DNA of 23,857 nt, taken from assembly GCF_937873925.1 (NCBI RefSeq), contig NZ_CALNAT010000176.1:1-23857 (forward strand). Reading direction: 5' to 3'. The translations under genes were made by a program, and so were the position numbers. Shown here one piece after another: positions 16,510 to 23,857 of the stretch. Every line of letters begins with the position of its first letter. Position 1 is the stretch's first letter. The DNA is from an uncultured Proteiniphilum sp. GTDB lineage: Bacteria; Bacteroidota; Bacteroidia; Bacteroidales; Dysgonomonadaceae. The notes beneath the pieces are model-generated. The model did no database searches, was not told where the DNA came from, and worked only from the letters and a program-made list of their open reading frames with translations.

Positions 16510-19500
16510 ATGAATGAACACGTAAAACACAAGATGACGATCCCGCTTGTTGTCATCCAATCTGATCTGTGGCGAACGATAAAATCGTTCCTGATACTGT
16601 GCATGCTGAGTTTCTATGTTTCCGCTTCCGCGGCCTCAGCACAATCCGTGAACGTGAAACTTACGCTGAATGATCCTACCGTAGCCCATGTAATTGAAAA
16701 GTTACATCAGCAAACGGGGTATGAATTTTCGTACGATGCCAATATCCTTTCCGAAAAATTATCCGATGTATCGATAGACGCAAAAAACGAACACATTGAA
16801 ATCGTCCTATCCCGTATTTTCAGTAAATCCGACATAAGCTTCAGGGTGATGAATAACCGTGTCTTCCTGAAAAACAATAAAGCCCCGGCAACAGTATTAC
16901 AATCGGCAAATGCCACGCAGCAACCAGGCGTAAGAAAAATTTCCGGCACGGTAAACGATGATATGGGGGAGCCGGTTATCGGTGCTACCATTATTGAAAA
17001 AGGAAATCCTTCCAACGGTACTATCACCGATATCGACGGCAACTTCGCCCTTAGCGTATCTCCCGATGCCGTGTTAGAGATAACCTATGTGGGATACCAG
17101 CCGCAAAGCATTGCCACAGCGGGGCTAAATACACTAAGCATTACATTGCAGGAAGATACGAAAACATTGGATGAGGTGGTAGTCGTGGGATATGGCACCC
17201 AAAGGAAAGCAAATCTCACCGGTGCTGTTTCTGCCCTAAAGATGGAGGATGTGTTGGGGGACAGACCTGTAAACAATGCATTTGCAGCATTGCAGGGATC
17301 GATCCCGGGCCTGATGATATCAGGGTCTTCTACTCCCGGACAGAACAACAAATCGATCAACATACGTGGCACACTTTCTATTAACGGAGGCGAACCTTTG
17401 GTCTTAATCGATAATGTTCCCGGCGATTTAAATATGATAAATCCCGAAGATATCGAATCTATCAGTGTACTTAAAGATGCTGCATCTTCCGCTATTTATG
17501 GTGCCCGTGCTGCTAACGGCGTTTTATTGGTTACTACCAAACGCCCAAACAGTAACACTGCCTTTCAGTTAAACTACAATAATAATTTCGGATTTGAATC
17601 ATCCATCAACCGTCCTCAGCAGGCCCCTCTATCGAACTATTTCAGAGCCTATCAGGACGCTGGTTTTAGCAACACTTACTGGTCTAATTCACAAGACGTA
17701 AGCAAGTGGATCGAATATGTAGAAGAATATAAAAGAAACCCCGGTTCATTTAATACGATTGGGGATGGAATTTATGTAGATAATGGGACACCTTATTACC
17801 TACATGAAAAAGATCTGGTTGACAATGTATTGACAACAGGGTACTATACGAGTCACAATATCTCTGCATCCGGGGGAACGGAAAAAGTCCGTTACAGGAT
17901 GGCAGGAGGTTACAGTTCTGAAGATGGCCCGATGATCACAAACAAAGACTATTACCGAAGAATGAATATCAGTAGTTTTATTTCGGCCGATATGACAGAT
18001 TGGTTTACGCAGGAATTGGATATCCGGTATGCACAGAGTAAAAAAACAATGCCGCAGGGAAGAGGGAACGACATCTATACACTGCGTCTCGTTAATTATT
18101 ATCCCGAAGGGATGTTGCCTGCCTCTCTTTCCTTATCGGGAGAGGAAGCACCGCTATTTACACCGAAGAACGTAATCATGTATGCCAACACCAGCAATAC
18201 GGCCAGAAACAATCCCCGTATCTTTTCAAAATCAATCATAAAACCAATAGAGAATCTGGATATTGTATTCGAATACACCTACGACAAGGACGACTTTAAC
18301 TATTCCTATTATACCGATAAATGGAGACACACCACCATCCAGTTGGCCGTGAGTACTGCCCCTACGAACGATGAATTGACAAGGCAACGGTACTTCACAG
18401 ATTATAATGCGGTCAACTCGTATGCTACTTATTCCCAATCATTCGGAGGCCATAATTTTAAGTTAATGGGCGGATTTAACCAGGAATCCAGTTCGTATGA
18501 AATAATCGAAAATAAAGTGAAAGACCAGGTGTCAAATGTTATTCCATCGTTAGGCAATGCTACCGGTGAAAAAACGTTGAAGGAAGAATATTCGGAGTAT
18601 TCCATTCGCAGTGGATTTTATCGTTTGAACTATAATTATCTGGATAAATATTTGTTCGAAATGAACGGGCGGTATGATGGCTCCTCAAAATTTCCAAAAT
18701 CAAAAAGATTCGGTTTCTTCCCCTCCGTTTCAGGCGGATGGCAGGTTGCACAAGAAAATTTCATGGGTTTCTCAAAGAGATGGCTGGAAGAACTGAAATT
18801 CCGCGTATCGTGGGGACAAATAGGCAATCAGGCTATTAATCCTTATCAATACAGCCCTGAAATGGTCATTAATAGTGCGAATACGGTCTGGCTGACCGAT
18901 GGAAACAGGGTGACCACCATTGGTTTGCCTGCATTAGTAAGCAGCACGTTCACCTGGGAGACCGTGGAGACCCTTGACTTCGGTATTGACTTTAGCTTAC
19001 TCAAGTACCGGCTCAGAGGGACTTTTGACTGGTATCAACGCGATACCCGGGGAATGCTGACAAAAGCAGGAGCTTTGCAACTCCCGGCAGTAGTAGGGGC
19101 GGAAGCTCCGGCGCAAAACGGCGCTGATATGAGGACCCGCGGATGGGAATTAGCTGTCAGTTGGAGGGACAGGATAGGGAAAGTCGGTTACAACATAGGG
19201 TTTAATATCTATGATCATCGTTCCCATATCACGAGATTTGCCAACGAAGGTGGATTGTTTTATGACAGAAACGATGCCCAGGATGAAAAAAGATATCGTG
19301 AAGGGATGCAACTCGGTGAAATCTGGGGCTACCTGGCCGACGGGTACTATTCAGTGGATGACTTTGCAGATTTAAATACATGGCAATTAAAAGAAAATAT
19401 TCCTTCCATTCAAGGATACAACGTCCGACCGGGCGATATGAAATTCAAGAATCTCAGGGATGACGAAAACAGCCAGAACCAGATAAACTCAGGAGATAAT

Positions 19501-20076
19501 ACGGTGGATAATCCGGGTGATAAAACCATCATCGGCAATTCAACTTCACGTTATCAGTTCGGTGCTAACCTGGGAGTTAATTACAAAGGATTTGATGTAA
19601 GCGTGATGCTCCAGGGTGTAGGCAAGCGTGATGTATGGTTGGGAGGGGCAGCTATGTTCCCCTTTGGAGGGACGAGCGCCAGCGATGCCATTTTCCAGCC
19701 GTTGTACTATAACCAGACGGATTATTGGAGACCCATCAGCAATGATCCGGCAGATCCCAACTATATGGTGGCTGAAAATCCCAATGCAAAATATTACCGT
19801 CTTTACGGACAAGTACAAAATGTGGGATCCAATGCACGTATCTCGGATAAGTTCTTACAAAATGCCGCTTATTTACGTGTGAAAAACATCACACTTTCCT
19901 ATGTTTTTCCGACTTCTTTAATACAAAATCTTCATGTTAAACAGCTGAAGTTATTTGTTGGAGTAGAAAATCTGGCAACCTTCTCGTCACTGCCCAGGGG
20001 CATAGATCCTGAACGGATCAGTTGGAACTACCCATTTTATCGTACTGTTTCATTTGGTGCAAATATTACATTTTAA
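16510..20076 (+). CDS. SusC-like TonB-dependent receptor with STN signalling domain (PUL B)
   Basis: This 1188-residue outer-membrane receptor has, in order, a signal peptide to about residue 45 (ending ASAQS) and an STN domain at about 47-121 (VIEKLHQQTGYEFSYDANIL). A carboxypeptidase-regulatory-like domain follows at about 143-214 (ISGTVNDDMGEPVIGATI). The SusC linker TLDEVVVVGYGTQRKANLTG sits at 219-238. After it come the plug (SIRGTLSINGGEPLVLID-type signature, then KDAASSAIYGARAANGV) and a 22-strand barrel ending in RTVSFGANITF. The STN domain is the part that contacts FecR, so this receptor both imports oligosaccharide and signals for its own induction. The start was chosen as the ATG at 16510, because the ATG at 16506 runs into TGA after three codons. 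It is paired with the SusD gene 12 bases downstream. Confidence 0.96.
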   Translation: MNEHVKHKMTIPLVVIQSDLWRTIKSFLILCMLSFYVSASAASAQSVNVKLTLNDPTVAHVIEKLHQQTGYEFSYDANILSEKLSDVSIDAKNEHIEIVLSRIFSKSDISFRVMNNRVFLKNNKAPATVLQSANATQQPGVRKISGTVNDDMGEPVIGATIIEKGNPSNGTITDIDGNFALSVSPDAVLEITYVGYQPQSIATAGLNTLSITLQEDTKTLDEVVVVGYGTQRKANLTGAVSALKMEDVLGDRPVNNAFAALQGSIPGLMISGSSTPGQNNKSINIRGTLSINGGEPLVLIDNVPGDLNMINPEDIESISVLKDAASSAIYGARAANGVLLVTTKRPNSNTAFQLNYNNNFGFESSINRPQQAPLSNYFRAYQDAGFSNTYWSNSQDVSKWIEYVEEYKRNPGSFNTIGDGIYVDNGTPYYLHEKDLVDNVLTTGYYTSHNISASGGTEKVRYRMAGGYSSEDGPMITNKDYYRRMNISSFISADMTDWFTQELDIRYAQSKKTMPQGRGNDIYTLRLVNYYPEGMLPASLSLSGEEAPLFTPKNVIMYANTSNTARNNPRIFSKSIIKPIENLDIVFEYTYDKDDFNYSYYTDKWRHTTIQLAVSTAPTNDELTRQRYFTDYNAVNSYATYSQSFGGHNFKLMGGFNQESSSYEIIENKVKDQVSNVIPSLGNATGEKTLKEEYSEYSIRSGFYRLNYNYLDKYLFEMNGRYDGSSKFPKSKRFGFFPSVSGGWQVAQENFMGFSKRWLEELKFRVSWGQIGNQAINPYQYSPEMVINSANTVWLTDGNRVTTIGLPALVSSTFTWETVETLDFGIDFSLLKYRLRGTFDWYQRDTRGMLTKAGALQLPAVVGAEAPAQNGADMRTRGWELAVSWRDRIGKVGYNIGFNIYDHRSHITRFANEGGLFYDRNDAQDEKRYREGMQLGEIWGYLADGYYSVDDFADLNTWQLKENIPSIQGYNVRPGDMKFKNLRDDENSQNQINSGDNTVDNPGDKTIIGNSTSRYQFGANLGVNYKGFDVSVMLQGVGKRDVWLGGAAMFPFGGTSASDAIFQPLYYNQTDYWRPISNDPADPNYMVAENPNAKYYRLYGQVQNVGSNARISDKFLQNAAYLRVKNITLSYVFPTSLIQNLHVKQLKLFVGVENLATFSSLPRGIDPERISWNYPFYRTVSFGANITF

Positions 20077-20088
20077 TTTTAAGAAACA

Positions 20089-21978
20089 ATGAGAAAATAT
20101 ATCCTTATATTATTAACGGCCGCTTTGATTATGGCTTGCAACGATGACTTCCTGGAGAAAAGTCCACGTACATCGCTGGTGGAAGAGAACGCTTTCAAGA
20201 CATATGATAATTTCAAAGCATTTATGTTTCCCTGTTATGAGATGTTCACCAATACAACGATTGCCACATCCCTCTCCAATGGCTTTTCACAGGACGCCCA
20301 ATACAGGGGTGATGTAAACGCCGGCTATCTGACAACACGGTTTAATTTTAATTCATACGCTTTTCAGACCGTGCAGAACGCTTCCACAGGTAATGGATGG
20401 AACTTCGGCTATATCCGCCGGATAAATATCATGTTATCGCATGTTGACGAAGACAATGAACTGACACAGGCCGAAAGAGATCACTGGAAAGCTATAGGTT
20501 ACTTTTTTCACTCCTATTGGTATATGGAACTCGTAAACCGTTTCGGCGATGTGCCCTGGATTACCCAGGTGCTGAATGAAACTTCCACTGATTCTTACGG
20601 GCCAAGAAGCGACCGCAAGATGGTTACCGATTCCATATTGATCCGCTTAAAATGGGCTGAAGAACATATCGGGAATTTCGAAGCGAAAAATGGTAAAAAC
20701 ACCATTAACCAGAATGCAGTGCAAGCCGCCTTATCGCGCTTTACGTTGCGAGAAGGTACATGGCGTAAGTATCATGGCTTAGGCGATCATGATAAATATT
20801 TCTCCGAATGTGCACGCGTTTCCGAAATATTAATGCCTAAATATCCGACACTTTACACCGGTACGGACGGACAACCGGCAGCCGGATATGGTGAAATGTG
20901 GACAACGGAAGATTTAGGCAAAGTTCAGGGCGTGATTCTTTATAAAGAATACAGGGAGTCCATCCTGTTGAACAACAACAATCATGTGGAGCATACTTCT
21001 TCCCATATTATTGAAATGCCGCAGCACACGGTAGACATGTATTTATGTAAAGACGGGAAAACTATTTCAAACTCTCCATTATATGACGGAGATAAAGACA
21101 TGTACTCTACATTCCGTAACAGGGATCCTCGTATGTATCATACCATCATGCCCCCTTACCGGGTGAAAGCCGGAAAAGGAGATTATAACACTTGGTCTTT
21201 TACAAATAATCCGTCCGACAGGGAATATATTGATATAATGGGAATTAACAGCTCCACTTCCAACCCCGGTGTTGGAATGAAACGTCTTCCTGCCCAAAAC
21301 TGGGGAGCAAGCCTCCTGGCCTATGTACCCAATTTACAGAACGGTATAGCTGCACAAGGAACGAATGCTGCAGCATATGTAGCATGTCGCTCGGGCTACT
21401 ATGTATATAAAAACTGGAATCAATGGGAAACAAATTTCAATCAGGGAGCTTTAAACACTTCCGATAAACCCATTTTCAAGATAGAAGAAGTTCTCTTAAA
21501 CTATGCAGAATGCAAATGGGAGCAAGGCCAGTTTAATCAGGCAATTGCCGATATGAGTATTAATAAGCTTCGTGAAAGAGCCGGAGTCGATCCTCTGATT
21601 GTGGCTGAAATTGATGCGAACTTCGATCCGAAAAGAGACACTACCGTAGATCCTGTACTTTGGGAAATACGCCGGGAACGTATGATCGAGCTTATGGGCG
21701 AAGGTTTTGGATTCGATGATGTCCGCAGGTGGAAAAAAGCATCCTGGTATGTCAACAGACAGCAGTTGGGCATGTGGATACAGCAATCGAAGGTTAATGA
21801 GTCGCTTTGGGATGAAAATACGCATTTACCTACCAAAGCTAAACCTGAAGGTTATATTTATTTGTGGGCAGATCCCATTATAGAAGGTAAGGGATGGTTG
21901 GACAAATATTATCTGTACCAGATTCCGACGGATGAAATAGTATTGAATCCGGCATTAGAACAAAATCCCGGATATTAA
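20089..21978 (+). CDS. SusD/RagB-family surface glycan-binding lipoprotein (PUL B)
   Basis: This 629-residue lipoprotein has lipobox LIMAC (Cys17), followed by NDDFLEKSP. The Asp pair after the cysteine matches the surface-export signal of Bacteroidota lipoproteins. Helical SusD motifs include HWKAIGYFFHSYWYMELVNR and FGDVPWITQVLNE early on. Later come FKIEEVLLNYAECKWEQG and WEIRRERMIELMGEGFGFDD, and the end reads YLYQIPTDEIVLNPALEQNP, as usual for the family. It would form the lid of the SusC transporter encoded 12 bases upstream. A terminator-like hairpin follows 10 bases after the stop. It shows little similarity by eye to the PUL A SusD beyond the shared fold, so the two loci probably bind different glycans. 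Confidence 0.95.
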   Translation: MRKYILILLTAALIMACNDDFLEKSPRTSLVEENAFKTYDNFKAFMFPCYEMFTNTTIATSLSNGFSQDAQYRGDVNAGYLTTRFNFNSYAFQTVQNASTGNGWNFGYIRRINIMLSHVDEDNELTQAERDHWKAIGYFFHSYWYMELVNRFGDVPWITQVLNETSTDSYGPRSDRKMVTDSILIRLKWAEEHIGNFEAKNGKNTINQNAVQAALSRFTLREGTWRKYHGLGDHDKYFSECARVSEILMPKYPTLYTGTDGQPAAGYGEMWTTEDLGKVQGVILYKEYRESILLNNNNHVEHTSSHIIEMPQHTVDMYLCKDGKTISNSPLYDGDKDMYSTFRNRDPRMYHTIMPPYRVKAGKGDYNTWSFTNNPSDREYIDIMGINSSTSNPGVGMKRLPAQNWGASLLAYVPNLQNGIAAQGTNAAAYVACRSGYYVYKNWNQWETNFNQGALNTSDKPIFKIEEVLLNYAECKWEQGQFNQAIADMSINKLRERAGVDPLIVAEIDANFDPKRDTTVDPVLWEIRRERMIELMGEGFGFDDVRRWKKASWYVNRQQLGMWIQQSKVNESLWDENTHLPTKAKPEGYIYLWADPIIEGKGWLDKYYLYQIPTDEIVLNPALEQNPGY

Positions 21979-21988
21979 TTATTACCTT

Positions 21989-22028
21989 TAAACCCTAAAG
22001 GCTCTTAAACAGGAGTCTTTAGGGTTTA
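21989..22028 (+). terminator. Rho-independent-like terminator after SusD (PUL B)
   Basis: A 16-base-pair stem pairs 21989-22004 with 22013-22028, with one G-U pair, around an 8-base loop (22005-22012). It begins 10 bases after the SusD stop and is followed by a pyrimidine-rich stretch (TCCTGTTCTT). It would end or attenuate the SusC/SusD transcript and set the sulfatase genes under separate or lower expression. Confidence 0.75.
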
Positions 22029-22036
22029 TCCTGTTC

Positions 22037-22061
22037 TTGCTTAACGAAAATGTTTACTTTT
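22037..22061. promoter_or_regulatory. Candidate regulatory site upstream of the sulfatase gene
   Basis: This 25-base stretch begins TTGCTTAACGAAAA and matches the site at 8652-8676 in 22 of 25 positions. It lies between the SusD terminator and the sulfatase start, ending 13 bases before the ATG. Its right half, TACTTTTA (22055-22062), also differs by one base from the -7 consensus TAnnTTTG, so it could be part of a promoter. Confidence 0.35.
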
Positions 22062-22074
22062 ATTATAATTTTAT

Positions 22075-23499
22075 ATGTCCGTAAAAAACATATTGACCGG
22101 TTTTTTCTTATCTGTAACTCCTGTAGTACCGGCGTTTGCACAGGAAAAACCGAATATTATCTTTATCCTCGCCGATGATCTGGGTTGGACAGATTTAAGT
22201 TGTACTGGAAGTGATTTTTACGAAACCCCTCACATTGATAAACTCCGTAAACAGGGCATATTGTTTACCCATGCCTATACAAATGCAGCTAATTCCGCTC
22301 CTTCCAGAGCCTCTATTATGACCGGAATGTACACTCCAAGACACGGGATTTATACCGTTGATCCGGCCGATAGGGGGAAGACCGAAAAAAGAAAACTGAT
22401 CTCCATGCCAAACCAAAACGTTTTGGCCGAAACATTGATAACATTTCCGAAAATATTACAGGAGAACGGATATAAAACCATCCATATCGGTAAATGGCAT
22501 TTGGGGAGCGATTCATCCGGTAACGGCCCTCTGCACCATGGTTTTGATATCAATATTGCAGGCGACAAAAACGGACATCCTTTTACCTATTTTTATCCTT
22601 TTTGCAGTAAAAGCAAGCAATGTCTGACAAATTTAGAATTGAACGATTCAACCTATAAATACCTTACGGACAGGTTGACAAACGAAGCTGTCTTACACAT
22701 AAAGGCAGCAGGGAAACAACCTTTTTTCCTGTATCTTTCCCACTATGCCGTTCATACTCCTATTCAGGCTAAAAACGAGATTGTCGAAAAATATATCCGG
22801 AAAAAGAAAGGAAAAAGGCACAACAATCCCGAATACGCAGCTATGATTGAGAGCCTTGATAATAGTGTTGCTAAAATATTACAGGCATTAGAGGAAGAAA
22901 ACAAATTAAATAATACAATCATTGTTTTTATGTCGGATAATGGAGGCATGTTAAACGGCATTTCCGACAACTATCCGTTAAGAGGAGGAAAAGGTACTCC
23001 CTATGAAGGAGGCAACAGGGTTCCTTTAATAATTTCGTTTGGTGATAAAATAAAGGCTAACAGTACAAACCATTTCCACGTAATGGGGGCGGACTTATTC
23101 CCTACTTTGCTTGATTTTGCGGGAATTCCCGTCATACATACAATTGATGGCATTTCGTTGAAAGATGAATTATCGGGTAAACACGATCCGGAGCAGGAGA
23201 GAGATTTATTTTTCTTCTTTCCTGCATACTTAGAATCATACGGAAATCCGGACTCATTCAGAGCAACACCCTATAGTTCGATCATTTCGGGAGATTGGAA
23301 ATTAATCCGCTTTTTTGAGGATGTCCGTACTGAACTGTATAATTTGAAGAAAGATACCGGTGAATCCAATGATTTGTCAAAAAAATATCCATCCAGGGCA
23401 AAAGATTTATTGATAAAACTAAAAAGCTGGGAACAAAACGTAGACGCTCCTGTCAATTTTGAATTAAACCCTCTTTACAAGCCGGAAACCAATAAGTAA
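22075..23499 (+). CDS. S1-family sulfatase (Ser-type), exported
   Basis: This 474-residue formylglycine-dependent sulfatase has a signal peptide to about Ala22 (PAFAQ). Metal-binding acids Asp34 and Asp35 sit in FILADDLGW. The maturation motif SAPSR has Ser74 as the residue converted to formylglycine, which in anaerobes needs the radical-SAM maturase anSME. Further family marks are IHIGKWHLGS, LSHYAVHTP and MSDNGGM. The enzyme hydrolyses sulfate esters on sugars, probably in the periplasm. Its subfamily and position specificity cannot be told from sequence by eye. It follows the PUL B SusD across a terminator and precedes another sulfatase after 39 bases. No maturase gene is present in the window. 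Confidence 0.95.
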   Translation: MSVKNILTGFFLSVTPVVPAFAQEKPNIIFILADDLGWTDLSCTGSDFYETPHIDKLRKQGILFTHAYTNAANSAPSRASIMTGMYTPRHGIYTVDPADRGKTEKRKLISMPNQNVLAETLITFPKILQENGYKTIHIGKWHLGSDSSGNGPLHHGFDINIAGDKNGHPFTYFYPFCSKSKQCLTNLELNDSTYKYLTDRLTNEAVLHIKAAGKQPFFLYLSHYAVHTPIQAKNEIVEKYIRKKKGKRHNNPEYAAMIESLDNSVAKILQALEEENKLNNTIIVFMSDNGGMLNGISDNYPLRGGKGTPYEGGNRVPLIISFGDKIKANSTNHFHVMGADLFPTLLDFAGIPVIHTIDGISLKDELSGKHDPEQERDLFFFFPAYLESYGNPDSFRATPYSSIISGDWKLIRFFEDVRTELYNLKKDTGESNDLSKKYPSRAKDLLIKLKSWEQNVDAPVNFELNPLYKPETNK

Positions 23500-23538
23500 A
23501 CAGACAAATTTTTAATGAAATAAAATACTCATAAAAAG

Positions 23539-23857
23539 ATGAAACAACTTCTTACAGCCGGACTTGGCGTATTGACTCTTTTACCTGTTTCTGCCCAACA
23601 GCAAAAACCGAACATCATCTTTATCCTCGCCGATGATTTAGGTTACGGGGATTTAGGTTGTTACGGGCAAACCAAAATAGAAACGCCGAATATCAACTCC
23701 CTTGCCGACCAGGGAATGCGTTTCACACAGTTTTATTCAGGTTCCCCCGTATCGGCTCCTTCCCGCTGCGTGCTGCTTACCGGAAAACATACCGGACATG
23801 CTTATATCAGGGGTAACGACGAAATGGGGCAAAGAGGTAATGTAGGGAGTCATCAAG
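23539..23857 (+). CDS. S1-family sulfatase (Ser-type), N-terminal part, cut by the window edge
   Basis: The ATG at 23539 opens a frame that stays open for 106 codons to the window end. It has a signal peptide (MKQLLTAGLGVLTLLPVSAQ), then KPNIIFILADDLGYGDLGCY with the metal-binding Asp pair. The maturation motif SAPSRC follows, with Ser72 as the future formylglycine, then LLTGKHTGH. The LGYGDLGCYGQ and RGNDE stretches resemble arylsulfatase A-like members more than the preceding sulfatase does. The two sulfatases are therefore likely to remove different sulfate groups from the same glycan. They probably share a transcript. Confidence 0.93.
   Translation, partial: MKQLLTAGLGVLTLLPVSAQQQKPNIIFILADDLGYGDLGCYGQTKIETPNINSLADQGMRFTQFYSGSPVSAPSRCVLLTGKHTGHAYIRGNDEMGQRGNVGSHQ

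Noticed and set aside
1..23857. Insertion sequence, integrase or phage genes that could explain the broken genes
   Set aside because: No transposase-like protein, terminal inverted repeat pair or target duplication was visible on either strand.
1..23857. CRISPR array, tRNA or rRNA genes
   Set aside because: No regularly spaced repeats and no recognisable tRNA or rRNA sequence were seen by reading; a covariance-model scan would be decisive.

Overview
The window looks like chromosomal DNA from a Bacteroidota bacterium, probably order Bacteroidales. The signs are SusC/SusD outer-membrane pairs, lipoboxes at the start of many exported proteins, an ECF sigma factor with a FecR anti-sigma, Ser-type sulfatases, and few clear Shine-Dalgarno sites. 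I cannot place it at genus level; a Dysgonomonadaceae-like origin is only a guess. Every gene I can support lies on the + strand. I see no tRNA, rRNA, CRISPR array, transposase or integrase.

The window holds parts of two polysaccharide-utilization loci (PULs). PUL A (1 to about 14650) opens with the last 66 codons of a SusC-like receptor. It continues with a SusD-like lipoprotein, a DUF3823 lipoprotein, a GH140-type glycosidase, a broken right-handed beta-helix enzyme (pectate-lyase-3/GH28 type), a DUF1080 (3-keto-disaccharide hydrolase-like) protein and an intact GH28-like lipoprotein. Next come a relic of a second SusC/SusD pair and a strong stem-loop. A new, tightly packed operon follows: two tandem exported FAD-dependent oxidoreductases and a CstA-type membrane transporter. 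After it lie a wrecked GH31 alpha-glycosidase and a short beta-helix-like fragment. GH140 and beta-helix enzymes suggest a pectic or apiose-containing plant glycan; this is inferred from family membership only.

PUL B (14802 to the window end) has the order FecI-type ECF sigma factor, FecR anti-sigma, SusC with an STN signalling domain, SusD, a terminator, an S1-type sulfatase and the start of a second sulfatase that runs off the window. The STN-SusC, FecR and FecI together form a complete trans-envelope sensing cassette, and the sulfatases point to a sulfated glycan.

Two things stand out. PUL A carries several decayed genes whose remaining pieces show domain-sized deletions and single-base indels, with no visible insertion sequence. 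The exported FAD oxidoreductase pair lies in the same locus as a DUF1080 protein and a CstA transporter. That suggests an oxidative route of glycoside cleavage outside the cytoplasm, feeding a small keto product to an unusual transporter. The gene content is seen directly; the pathway is inference.
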